A DNA stretch of 44,943 nt, taken from NCBI RefSeq assembly GCF_003584135.1, contig NZ_QXFI01000034.1, forward strand, positions 1 to 44,943. The letters are read 5' to 3'. This document shows, in pieces, positions 33,634-41,547 of the stretch (its first letter is position 1; each line of letters starts with the position of its first letter). The position numbers and the translations under genes are program-made. The notes under the pieces were generated by a model that worked only from the letters and a program-made list of their open reading frames with translations, was not told where the DNA came from and did not search any database. This DNA is from Flagellimonas pelagia. Its GTDB lineage: Bacteria > Bacteroidota > Bacteroidia > Flavobacteriales > Flavobacteriaceae.

Positions 33634-36093
33634 ATGATGAAAATATTGAAATCTAAAATCTTGTTTTTTGTCCTAACTGCCTTGACGACCCATGTTTTTG
33701 GGCAAGTGGGGACAAATGGTGAGGACAGAAAAGAGGAAGGTAGACCCGTTCGGGAATACAATCTTGTACTGGAACAGAACAAATTGACCCTCGGTGGGGT
33801 CACTGCCGATGCAATGACCATCAATGGGAGTATTCCGGGACCGGTCTTGGAATTCAACGAGGGTGACTTCGCCCTGATCAACGTGACCAATAAGATGGAT
33901 GTGGAAACCTCCGTACACTGGCATGGATTGATCTTGCCCAATTTTTATGACGGGGTTCCCTATTTGACCACACCGCCCATAGAACCTGGCACAACTTTCC
34001 AATATCGGATTCCGATCAACCAATCAGGTACCTATTGGTACCATTCCCACACCATGCTGCAAGAGCAAAAGGGGGTGTATGGCTCGATACTGATCCATCC
34101 CAAGGAAAAGACGTTGGACTACGATAAGGATTTGGTCGTGGTGCTCTCCGATTGGACGAACGAAAAGGCCATGAACGTGCTCCGAAACCTTAAACGGGGA
34201 AACGAGTGGTACCAGGTCAAAAAAGGGACCGCGGTGCCCTTGAGCAGGGTCATCAAGGAAGGTGCACTAGGTGCACAACTCAAATTTTGGCGAGATCGTA
34301 TGGAAGGAGCGGATATTGCGGATATCTACTACCCCGCATTTTTGACCAATGGGAAAACATTGGCCGAATACCCTGATTTCAAACCAGGGGAAAAAGTGCG
34401 GCTCCGGTTCGTCAATGCCTCTGCCTCCACCTATTATTGGATGGATTTCGGTGGCGGTAACCCCATGGTGGTTTCCGGGGATGGTGTCGATGTGGAGCCT
34501 GTTTCCAAAAGTCGTTTTCTTTTTGGCATTGCCGAGACCTATGATGTCATCGTGACCGTTCCTGAAGGCACTTTGGAGGTAACGGCCACGGCACAGGACG
34601 GCTCCGGGCATACCTCGTTGCATTTAGGGCAGGGAACGCTTTTTCCCGCAACGACCATCGATAGGCCCGACAAAGTGGCGATGATGAAACAAATGGCCCA
34701 AATGGACATGAAAATGGGAGCTCCGGCAATGGCCGGCAACAAGAAGAAAAATACACCCGAATATTTGATGCAAAAGTATGGGATGCAGATGGACATGAAG
34801 GATGGCAGCATGGATATGGGTATGCACAATGGGATGTCGATGGATAAGACCGAAATGAGCGGTCAAAAGGATAAACCCATTGCGAAGATGGATGATAAAA
34901 GGCCTATGAATGCGAATGAAGATCATAGGCACATGGAGATGGATAAAAAGATGGGGGATATGGCAGGAATGGAAAAGGATTCAACGTCAATGAAATCCAC
35001 CGGACATAAGGACAAGATGGAAAACCCTATGGTTCAGACTATGCCAATGATGCAGAAAGACACTTCAGCTTTTGATTACGATACCCGTAAAACGTATTTC
35101 AACTATGACTTCTTAAAAGCAAAGGAAAGTACTACCTATAATGCCGATCTGCCCGTCAATGACATTCTGTTGAACCTGACGGGAAATATGCAACGGTATA
35201 TCTGGAGTATGAACGGTGTGCCACTTTCAGAAACCGATAAGATCAAGATCAAAGGTGGGGAAGTAACCCGGATCACCCTCAACAACCTGACCATGATGCA
35301 CCATCCGATGCACCTCCATGGGCATTATTTCAGGGTCATCAATGAGAATGGTGAAAAGTCACCCTTGAAACATACGGTCAATGTGCCGCCCATGCAGAAA
35401 GTGGTCATCGAATTTTATAATGAAGAGTACGGGGATTGGTTTTTCCACTGTCATATCCTCTACCACATGATGGGGGGCATGGCCAGGGTTTTCAGTTATG
35501 ATACCCCAAGGGATCTGAGGATGAAGGATTTTCCTGTTCAAAAGTTGGTAGATGAAACTGACCATTATTATGCTTGGGGTGCTGCCAGATTGGGTTCCAA
35601 TTTTAATGAACTCTTCCTTGTTTCAAGTAATATCAGGAATGAATTTGGGGTACGGGCAGAATTTGACTACGACCAAAATGCCGAGGTGGAAGTCAATTAT
35701 AACAGGTATCTCAATGACTGGGTACGGGTCTATGCAGGGGTAAACACGGAAACCTCCATCCCTGATTCCTATGACCGTTTCAATACAGTGGGACTGATAG
35801 GGGTCAAGTATTTTACCCCATACCGCTTTAATATGGATGTGAGTATGGACCACCAGCTGCGTCCAAGAATAAGGTTGGATAGGGAACTATTGCTTTTTCC
35901 CAGGATTTTCCTCGAGGGGGAATATGAATTTCGGGCCGATTTTGGATGGGTCAACGATTTGGGGAATTCATCCTATGAAAGTGAGACCCAATGGCTGGTA
36001 GGGGCCTCCTATATCCTTTCACGTAATTTTTCAATCCAGGCCAATTACAACAACCGATATGGTTGGGGCGGAGGCCTGCTAGCCCGTTTTTAA
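33634..36093 (+). CDS. Multicopper oxidase fused to CopB-like outer-membrane barrel
   Basis: An 819-residue fusion with a signal peptide ending near VFGQ. Residues 45-630 are a CopA-type multicopper oxidase: HWHG at 95-98, HSH at 137-139, HHPMHLHGH at 556-564 and FHCHILYH with C606 and H611. M616 may be the type-1 axial ligand. A Met/His-rich insert (about 350-475, with MDMGMHNGM) is typical of periplasmic Cu(I) oxidases. After about residue 635 the sequence becomes alternating amphipathic strands and ends in Phe, like the C-terminal barrel of CopB. CopA and CopB are normally separate. The stop codon is directly followed by the permease start. Expected activity: oxidation of Cu(I) at the outer membrane. 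Confidence 0.88.
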   Translation: MMKILKSKILFFVLTALTTHVFGQVGTNGEDRKEEGRPVREYNLVLEQNKLTLGGVTADAMTINGSIPGPVLEFNEGDFALINVTNKMDVETSVHWHGLILPNFYDGVPYLTTPPIEPGTTFQYRIPINQSGTYWYHSHTMLQEQKGVYGSILIHPKEKTLDYDKDLVVVLSDWTNEKAMNVLRNLKRGNEWYQVKKGTAVPLSRVIKEGALGAQLKFWRDRMEGADIADIYYPAFLTNGKTLAEYPDFKPGEKVRLRFVNASASTYYWMDFGGGNPMVVSGDGVDVEPVSKSRFLFGIAETYDVIVTVPEGTLEVTATAQDGSGHTSLHLGQGTLFPATTIDRPDKVAMMKQMAQMDMKMGAPAMAGNKKKNTPEYLMQKYGMQMDMKDGSMDMGMHNGMSMDKTEMSGQKDKPIAKMDDKRPMNANEDHRHMEMDKKMGDMAGMEKDSTSMKSTGHKDKMENPMVQTMPMMQKDTSAFDYDTRKTYFNYDFLKAKESTTYNADLPVNDILLNLTGNMQRYIWSMNGVPLSETDKIKIKGGEVTRITLNNLTMMHHPMHLHGHYFRVINENGEKSPLKHTVNVPPMQKVVIEFYNEEYGDWFFHCHILYHMMGGMARVFSYDTPRDLRMKDFPVQKLVDETDHYYAWGAARLGSNFNELFLVSSNIRNEFGVRAEFDYDQNAEVEVNYNRYLNDWVRVYAGVNTETSIPDSYDRFNTVGLIGVKYFTPYRFNMDVSMDHQLRPRIRLDRELLLFPRIFLEGEYEFRADFGWVNDLGNSSYESETQWLVGASYILSRNFSIQANYNNRYGWGGGLLARF

Positions 36094-37401
36094 ATGGCAG
36101 AATACAAAAAAAATAGCCTGAGTCTGACCAATACCATTGCTTTGGGAACCGGTGTGATGATCGGTGCGGGAATTTTTGCGCTCTTGGGTCAGGTTGCCGA
36201 ACTCTCCGGCCAATGGTTTCCCTTTGCTTTTTTAATCGGGGCAGTCATCTCAGGTTTCAGTTCCTACACCTATGTCAAAATGTCCAATACCTACCCCTCT
36301 GCCGGGGGCATTGGCATGTACCTCAAAAAGGTTTACGGTAAAACGGCCTGGACCGCTACCGGTGCACTGCTGATGGCCCTTTCCATGGTCATCAATGAGA
36401 GTTTGGTGGCCCGGACGTTCGGGACCTACGTATTGGAGCTTTTTGATGTGGAGTCGAAAGGATTCTGGCCCCCGATCCTTGGGGTATTGTTGTTGATCAC
36501 AGCCTTTATTGTCAATGTGATGGGAAACAAAGCTATCGGGGGATCGTCCTTGGTCATGGCCATACTAAAAATCGGCGGGATAGCGGTTTTTGCCATTGGT
36601 GGCCTTTGGGCAGCTGGATTTACCTTTGATCAGGTCGTTCCTTCCCAGTCCTTGACCGAGCATTCCCTGGTGGATTATTTGGGGGCATTGGCACTGTCGA
36701 TATTGGCCTATAAGGGTTTTACCACCATTACCAATAGTGGGGATGAGATCGTCGATCCCAAACGTAACGTGGGACGGGCCATTGTCATTTCTTTGGTGAT
36801 ATGTACCCTGGTCTATCTCATGGTGGCATTTGCGGTCTCTTCCAATCTTTCCATCCAGGAAATCATTGCGGCCAAGGACTATTCGCTGGCCGAGGCATCC
36901 AGACCCGCTTTTGGAAAATATGGGGTCTGGTTCACCGTTGGTCTGGCGATCATATCCACCGTTTCCGGGGTCGTTGCCAGCATTTTTGCCGTTTCCCGGA
37001 TGACCACCATGCTCACTGAAAAGGAATTGATACCACATCGACATTTTGGGATTCCCGGGGACATACAGAAACATATGTTGGTGTATACCGTGGTGATTGC
37101 CATAGGGCTCACCATGTTGTTCGATCTGAGCCGGATCGCTGCATTGGGGGCCATCTTTTATTTGATCATGGATATCGGGATCCATTGGGGGGTCCTAAAC
37201 AATCTACGAAAGGAAATCGGTGCAAATCCCATTATCCTCATTACGGCCCTTGTGCTGGATGTACTGGTGTTGGGCGCCTTTATTTGGTCAAAGGCCGGTA
37301 GTGATCTTTTGGTGGTCATTGTTGCCCTGGTATTGATGGTGCTTATTTTTTTCGGGGAACGATTGTTTTTGGGGAAAAAGCGTACGGTCGAGGAAGAATA
37401 A
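36094..37401 (+). CDS. APC-superfamily amino acid permease
   Basis: A 435-residue inner-membrane transporter with about twelve helices. The first helix has GTGVMIGAGIFALLG, the GxGxGIF-type loop of the APC family, and helix 6 includes the KGFTTITN region. Substrate unknown; neutral or cationic amino acids, or a metal-chelating amine, are possible. Its ATG begins at the base after the oxidase stop (TAAATG), so it is translationally coupled with a copper enzyme. The helices contain no obvious Met/Cys metal pathway. A role in copper handling, for instance import of a histidine-like ligand, is speculative. Confidence 0.85.
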   Translation: MAEYKKNSLSLTNTIALGTGVMIGAGIFALLGQVAELSGQWFPFAFLIGAVISGFSSYTYVKMSNTYPSAGGIGMYLKKVYGKTAWTATGALLMALSMVINESLVARTFGTYVLELFDVESKGFWPPILGVLLLITAFIVNVMGNKAIGGSSLVMAILKIGGIAVFAIGGLWAAGFTFDQVVPSQSLTEHSLVDYLGALALSILAYKGFTTITNSGDEIVDPKRNVGRAIVISLVICTLVYLMVAFAVSSNLSIQEIIAAKDYSLAEASRPAFGKYGVWFTVGLAIISTVSGVVASIFAVSRMTTMLTEKELIPHRHFGIPGDIQKHMLVYTVVIAIGLTMLFDLSRIAALGAIFYLIMDIGIHWGVLNNLRKEIGANPIILITALVLDVLVLGAFIWSKAGSDLLVVIVALVLMVLIFFGERLFLGKKRTVEEE

Positions 37402-37532
37402 GGGTAGAGTGCCTGCGTGGGAGAAATGGAAAATTAGATGAAAAAATTAAAATAGCAACAATAATGGGGGATAATACAAATATGCCGACCCTGGGCAATC
37501 AAAATGAGGAATTAATCTTAAAATCAATTACA

Positions 37533-38162
37533 ATGAAAAGAACAACAGTTACATTAAGTACAATTGCCATTGCGCTTTTGACCATTACCGTGATTTCCTG
37601 TAAGGACGGTAAGAAGGAAACAAATGACAAGGAAGGAGCCCATATGGAGATGGGAACGGAAGAGGGCCATCACCATGAGAGCTCTGCGGGGGAAATGGAC
37701 CACGGGACCATGGACCATGATATGGGTTCGTCCGATGCACAGGGCACATCTGTGATCGATAGCTACCTCCAACTGAAGGATGCCCTGGTGGCGGACAATA
37801 AGGATGAAGCGGCCAAATCGGGCCAAGCCTTGGCCAGTGCCTTGGGCAGCTTTGATATCAGCGGATACGATGAACAGCAACAGAAGGAGCTGTCCGATAT
37901 CATTGAAGTGGCCAAGGAACATGGGGAGCATATCGCCAAAAGTGATATCGGTCACCAACGGGAACACTTTGAGGGACTGGGCAAGGATATGGTCGATTTT
38001 ATTGCCATAACCGGGACTTCCAAAACCTTGTACCAACAATTCTGCCCCATGTACAACAACAACCAAGGAGGAACGTGGCTCAGCGCAAGCAGCGAAATCC
38101 AGAATCCATTTTTTGGAAGTAAGATGTTGACCTGTGGTAAGGTGCAAAAGGAAATCAATTAA
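37533..38162 (+). CDS. DUF3347 lipoprotein with His/Met-rich N-terminus
   Basis: 209 residues from ATG 37533. The frame can start at 37464, but the lipobox TVISC favours this start, with Cys at about residue 20. A His/Met-rich tract follows (GHHHESS, MDHGTMDHDM), then a DUF3347 domain from about residue 72 to the end. The signature region with FCPMYNNNQG and MLTCGKV aligns almost residue for residue with the C-terminal domain of the adaptor encoded at 31770. Probably a periplasmic copper-binding partner of the efflux system. The next gene starts at the base after its stop. Confidence 0.88.
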   Translation: MKRTTVTLSTIAIALLTITVISCKDGKKETNDKEGAHMEMGTEEGHHHESSAGEMDHGTMDHDMGSSDAQGTSVIDSYLQLKDALVADNKDEAAKSGQALASALGSFDISGYDEQQQKELSDIIEVAKEHGEHIAKSDIGHQREHFEGLGKDMVDFIAITGTSKTLYQQFCPMYNNNQGGTWLSASSEIQNPFFGSKMLTCGKVQKEIN

Positions 38163-38621
38163 ATGAAAGTACTGAAAATCATAGTATTGGTAGTGCTGTT
38201 GGGATTTGTGGGCATCCAGTTTGTGCCCACAGATCCCAACTTGAGCGATGTGGTTCCCGATACGGACTTCATGTCGGTGAACCAGGTTGCCAAGGATATC
38301 GAACACGATTTGCGGGTATCTTGCTATGATTGCCACAGTAACAACACCCAATACCCGTGGTACAATAAGGTCCAACCCATCGCCTGGTTTTTGGAAGAAC
38401 ACATAAAAGAGGGAAAGGAAGAACTCAATTTCAATGAATGGGGCGACTATTCGGATCGAAGAAAAAGGAGCAAACTAAAGTCCATCGCAAGTCAGATCGA
38501 AGACGATAAGATGCCCCTATCTTCCTATACCCTGATCCATAAGGATGCAAAATTATCGGTGGAAGAGAAAGAACGGATATTGACCTTGGTAAATGATCTA
38601 ATGGAAGAATTGGATAATTGA
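38163..38621 (+). CDS. Haem-binding-domain protein (Haem_bd family)
   Basis: A 152-residue protein with an N-terminal hydrophobic anchor (residues 4-20) and a single CYDCHS haem-c motif at about residues 57-62. The following stretch (NTQYPWYNKVQPIAWFLEEHI) and the C-terminal MPLSSYTLIH are typical of the Bacteroidota Haem_bd domain. It would be periplasmic, membrane-tethered and redox-active. Zero spacing from the DUF3347 gene means co-translation. With two cytochrome genes in the left arm, it shows that redox chemistry is part of this metal cluster. Confidence 0.9.
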   Translation: MKVLKIIVLVVLLGFVGIQFVPTDPNLSDVVPDTDFMSVNQVAKDIEHDLRVSCYDCHSNNTQYPWYNKVQPIAWFLEEHIKEGKEELNFNEWGDYSDRRKRSKLKSIASQIEDDKMPLSSYTLIHKDAKLSVEEKERILTLVNDLMEELDN

Positions 38622-38707
38622 AAATGACATGGAAATCACCCTAAAACCGGGACAAACGATATTGCTATTGTTGTTGGTCATGTCCGGTTACTATGAATAA
38701 GGAAATA

Positions 38708-38790
38708 AAGTCCTGAAAGGGAGGGGAACACCCAAAGTTGATTGGTTGGTGAGTTAGTTAGTTAATCGTTCCCTTCCCTTGTCAGGCACT
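38708..38790. repeat. Long imperfect inverted repeat (hairpin) before a small membrane gene
   Basis: The left arm (38712-38729, beginning CCTGAAAGGG) and the right arm (38768-38786, ending TTGTCAGG) pair along about 18 bp with one bulge and one G-T pair. The stem can be extended by AGT/ACT at its base with another bulge. The loop is 38 bases. It ends one or two bases before the ATG at 38792, so it could control translation of that gene, or be a transcription attenuator. It could also be a short palindromic mobile remnant. Confidence 0.75.
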
Positions 38791-38791
38791 A

Positions 38792-38929
38792 ATGGAAAAG
38801 AAGATGAAAGATTGTTGTCGTGACAATGGACCTGTCCAGTCGAAAAAGGCCATTTTAAAAAAATGGTTGGCCCATATCCTGTATGGGATCGTCATTTCGA
38901 TTGCCCTGGGAGCCTTTATCATACAATAA
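38792..38929 (+). CDS. Small membrane protein with CC motif, 45 aa
   Basis: A short frame from ATG 38792 to TAA 38929. A basic, cysteine-containing N-terminus (MKDCCRDNG) is followed by KKAILKKW and one hydrophobic helix (LYGIVISIALGAFII). The helix-plus-Cys-pair layout and regular codon use suggest a real protein. The function is not known; metal binding through the CC pair is possible. It is between the Haem_bd gene and the NTF2-like gene on the same strand, and its start is next to the inverted repeat described separately. Confidence 0.6.
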   Translation: MEKKMKDCCRDNGPVQSKKAILKKWLAHILYGIVISIALGAFIIQ

Positions 38930-38960
38930 ATACTAACCTAAACAATGCTAAAACAAACCA

Positions 38961-39458
38961 ATGAAACGTATTACTTTACAGATTTTTCTAATGGCCGTAT
39001 TTCTCACAGGGACAAGCTTTGGCCAAACAAACCCTAACAAGGAAAACCTAGACCAGGACAGGGCCGCTGTGCTGAGGATATTGGAAAGCTATAAAGAAGC
39101 ACTGCAAAACTTGACCACGGAAGGTACCTTGGAGCTTTTTGCGGAAGATTCCGAAGTTTTTGAATCCGGGGGCGTGGAAGGCACCTATCAACATTATCAC
39201 GACCATCATATAGGTCCAGAACTTGGACATTTCAACAGTTTTAGGTTCTCGGATTATACCATTGAAGTGAAGGTGGAGCTACCCTTTGCCTTTACTACGG
39301 AAAGCTATGTCTATACCATTGGCCTAAAATCGGAAAATGGAGGTGAGGGCAAAACGATCAGCAGAAAAGGGGTTGCCACCACCATCCTTAAAAAAACGGA
39401 TGGGGATTGGAAAATTGTAAAGATGCATAACTCCTCACGGAACAACGGGAAGAACTAA
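38961..39458 (+). CDS. Secreted NTF2-like (SnoaL/DUF4440-type) protein
   Basis: A 165-residue protein with a signal peptide ending near SFGQT (about 22). The rest has the NTF2 cone pattern: helix RAAVLRILESYKEALQN, strand ELFAEDSEVFESGG and C-terminal DGDWKIVKMHNS. A striking His-rich segment, HYHDHHIGPELGHF (about residues 76-89), sits where the cavity-lining loop would be and could bind a metal. Ordinary members of the family have a few His here, so this is unusual. It lies next to the PepSY gene with a one-base overlap (TAATG). Confidence 0.85.
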   Translation: MKRITLQIFLMAVFLTGTSFGQTNPNKENLDQDRAAVLRILESYKEALQNLTTEGTLELFAEDSEVFESGGVEGTYQHYHDHHIGPELGHFNSFRFSDYTIEVKVELPFAFTTESYVYTIGLKSENGGEGKTISRKGVATTILKKTDGDWKIVKMHNSSRNNGKN

Positions 39459-40159
39459 TGGTCGGAAGAAAAACATCGATGAAGGTCAGAAAGATACATA
39501 GATATCTTGGCCTATTTATTGGGATCCAGTTCCTAATGTGGACCATCAGTGGACTATATTTTAGTTGGACGGACATTGACGAGATCCATGGAGATCAATT
39601 CATCAAGGAGCATCCGGACCAGTCAGAATTTGGGAATTTAATTGCTCCCAATGGACACGGGAACGTTAAAATCAAATCTTTGGAAATGAGAAATATAGGG
39701 GGGAGTCCCTATTATTGGATCAATGGTGGGGTTTTGATGGATGCACAAACGGGGGAGATCAAAAAGGGTATCGATGAACAACAGGCCTTGGCCGTTGCTT
39801 CACACTATATGTTGCCCGAACTTAAGGTCAAAAGTGTTGAAAGACTCACCCAAACAGGTGGGCAGCACGAGTATCGTGGACGTCCATTACCGGCCTATGT
39901 GATCACCTATGAAACGGATGAAAACCTTAAAGCGTATGTCTCAGAGACCGATGGGTCGTTTCAACATGTAAGACATCGGTCCTGGAGATGGTTCGATTTT
40001 TTGTGGATGACCCATACCATGGACTATGAGGGACGGGACGATTTTAACACCATGGTTTTACGGATTTTTTCCCTGATGGGATTGATTACCGTTTTGAGCG
40101 GATTCTTGTTGTGGTATGTCAGCTCGCCAACAATCAGAAAATTATGGAAAAGGCGATAG
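39458..40159 (+). CDS. PepSY-domain transmembrane protein
   Basis: A 233-residue protein. An N-terminal hydrophobic helix (about 15-38) with HRYLGLFIGIQFLMW is the PepSY-associated TM signature. A periplasmic PepSY region follows (residues about 60-170), and a second helix is near the C-terminus (about 200-225) with WFDFLWMTHTMDYEGRDDFN before it. PepSY-TM proteins often accompany iron, haem or copper transport. Either ATG 39458 or the in-frame ATG 39479 (MKVRKIHR) is possible. It follows the NTF2-like gene with overlap, suggesting a shared envelope function. Confidence 0.85.
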   Translation: MVGRKTSMKVRKIHRYLGLFIGIQFLMWTISGLYFSWTDIDEIHGDQFIKEHPDQSEFGNLIAPNGHGNVKIKSLEMRNIGGSPYYWINGGVLMDAQTGEIKKGIDEQQALAVASHYMLPELKVKSVERLTQTGGQHEYRGRPLPAYVITYETDENLKAYVSETDGSFQHVRHRSWRWFDFLWMTHTMDYEGRDDFNTMVLRIFSLMGLITVLSGFLLWYVSSPTIRKLWKRR

Positions 40160-40236
40160 TTCAAACTTATTTGGCAAAGGACTCCTGTGAGGAGCAAATA
40201 GTTGACCATTGAACCAGTTGAATCATTTTTGGAAAA

Positions 40237-40419
40237 ATGAGCGAACTTAGGAGGCAAAGACGAAAGAAAAAAAGGGGGCTGGCGAAAAGGAAACGGGACC
40301 CGGCCAAGAATAGAAAGGAAAAAAGAATGAAAATCCTTGGCATATTGGCCTTGATATTGATCGTTATATTGGCAGTGGTCGTCATTTTTTTGAAGGCCCT
40401 GTGGAAATTCACTGCATGA
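40237..40419 (+). CDS. Small basic membrane protein, 60 aa
   Basis: A 60-residue frame. The first 30 residues are very Lys/Arg-rich (RRQRRKKKRG, KRKRDPAKN) and the rest is one hydrophobic helix (ILGILALILIVILAVVVIF). It ends one base before the HMA-AraC gene, which supports translation in the same unit. The family is not recognised; the highly basic arm could contact nucleic acid or lipid. Confidence 0.5.
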   Translation: MSELRRQRRKKKRGLAKRKRDPAKNRKEKRMKILGILALILIVILAVVVIFLKALWKFTA

Positions 40420-40420
40420 T

Positions 40421-41008
40421 ATGGAAGTTGGGTCCAGTAAATCGAAAGATGTGTTGTACATCAAAAACATGGTCTGTCCGAGATGCATCATGGCCGTCAA
40501 AGGTATTTTGGACGATGAGGGCATTCCCTATATGAATGTGTCGTTGGGTGAAATCACCCTCAATGGGAAAATCACGCCTGAAAAACGGGAAGGTCTCAAC
40601 GAACGACTTGAGAAAATTGGATTTACGATCATCAACGATCGTAAGGGTCAGTTGATAGAACAGATCAAAAACCTAGTGATTGAGGCGATACATTACACCG
40701 GACCCATGGAAAAGGTCAAATGGCCCGAATACCTTTCCGATGGATTGCATCTTGACTATAAGTATCTTAGTTCGCTGTTTTCCGCGGTGGAAAGCATTAC
40801 CTTGGAGCAATATATCATCAACCAAAAGATTGAAAAGATCAAAGAGTTTCTTGTTTATGACGAATTGGGCTTAAAGGAAATAGCGTTTCAATTGGACTAT
40901 AGCAGCGTTGCCTATTTAAGCAACCAATTTAAAAAAGTAACTGGAATGACACCTACACAATTTAAGAAAAGTGCCATTCAAAATAGAATATCGCTTGATG
41001 ATATTTAA
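40421..41008 (+). CDS. HMA-like metal sensor fused to AraC-type DNA-binding domain (copy 2)
   Basis: A 195-residue paralogue of the regulator at 24452-25033. The N-terminal HMA-like part has KNMVCPRC (Cys19 and Cys22), and the AraC HTH has LKEIAFQLDYSSVAYLSNQFKKVTGM. Both helices of the HTH are complete. The region between the domains is closer to copy 1 (YLSDGLHLDYKYLSSLFSAVESITLEQY) than to other AraC proteins, so the two are a true subfamily. It is expected to be cytoplasmic and to bind Cu(I) by the CxxC loop. It lies upstream of an HMA chaperone, DUF305 and copA genes. Confidence 0.87.
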   Translation: MEVGSSKSKDVLYIKNMVCPRCIMAVKGILDDEGIPYMNVSLGEITLNGKITPEKREGLNERLEKIGFTIINDRKGQLIEQIKNLVIEAIHYTGPMEKVKWPEYLSDGLHLDYKYLSSLFSAVESITLEQYIINQKIEKIKEFLVYDELGLKEIAFQLDYSSVAYLSNQFKKVTGMTPTQFKKSAIQNRISLDDI

Positions 41009-41150
41009 CCTCAACCATTAAGGGCGCAATACCTTCCCAAGGAACCAGCCTCCTAAACGCTATTTAAAAAACACCTTTCTTCGCAAATGGGTCAAGGTTT
41101 GTTTTTTTCAAACAACGCCCCTATACAGAAAATGTTACTTTTCCCATACG

Positions 41151-41164
41151 TGTTGGAACCAACA
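41151..41164. promoter_or_regulatory. Short inverted repeat upstream of HMA chaperone gene
   Basis: TGTTGG-AA-CCAACA, 6-bp arms and a 2-base centre, 47 bp upstream of ATG 41212 and within the 203-bp gap after the regulator. A candidate operator; no matching copy was noticed elsewhere. Possibly chance. Confidence 0.3.
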
Positions 41165-41211
41165 TTGTTGATTCTAGGTGTAAAATTGTTAAAATAAAAA
41201 ATGATCACAAC

Positions 41212-41436
41212 ATGAAAAGAAGATACCAAATAGAAGGAATGACTTGTGATGGCTGTAGGGGGCACGTTGAAGAAGCTCTTTTCAATGTGGCCGGTGTAGC
41301 CGATGTAGCGGTCAATCTAAAAAACGCAGAAGCTACAGTGGAGTCGCAATTTGAGGTCCCCCTTGAAAATCTACAAAAGGCATTGGAAAATAAGGGGGGT
41401 CAATATAAAATACAAGCGATGAACAAAGCCAATTAA
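41212..41436 (+). CDS. HMA-domain metallochaperone (CDGC type)
   Basis: A 74-residue CopZ-like protein. The metal-binding loop GMTCDGCRGHVE has both Cys, and the beta-alpha-beta-beta-alpha-beta spacing is kept (VAGVADVAVNLKNAEATV). This is the most canonical MTCxxC loop of the three free chaperones in the window. It would deliver Cu(I) to CopA at 42409 or to the regulator. It is in the same direction as both, 111 bp from the next gene. Confidence 0.93.
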   Translation: MKRRYQIEGMTCDGCRGHVEEALFNVAGVADVAVNLKNAEATVESQFEVPLENLQKALENKGGQYKIQAMNKAN

Positions 41437-41547
41437 ACCGATATACGATAACTGGGACAGGTAAATTGTCAGGCCTATAATTGGAATGGAACAATACAAT
41501 ACTCGAAAGTCAAGGAATAATCACAATAACCAGATAAAATTTGCACA

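Larger units (their letters stand above)
38622..38960. other. 339-bp region with small frames and a long inverted repeat
   Basis: It holds the long hairpin at 38708-38790 and a 45-codon gene at 38792-38929. A 23-codon hydrophobic frame at 38629-38700 (ILLLLLVMSG core) is a doubtful candidate. A short GTTA repeat lies in the hairpin loop near 38752. Confidence 0.5.

Noticed and set aside
37464..37532. Longer start for the DUF3347 lipoprotein
   Set aside because: It would put 23 polar residues before the signal peptide and lipobox.
38629..38700. 23-codon hydrophobic frame after the Haem_bd gene
   Set aside because: Very short, no family marks; mentioned only in the spacer entry.
38752..38765. 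GTTA tandem repeat
   Set aside because: About three units inside the hairpin loop; too short to call a repeat array.
40182..40194. CTCCT-GTG-AGGAG hairpin after the PepSY gene
   Set aside because: Only five pairs and no T-tract; not convincing as a terminator.
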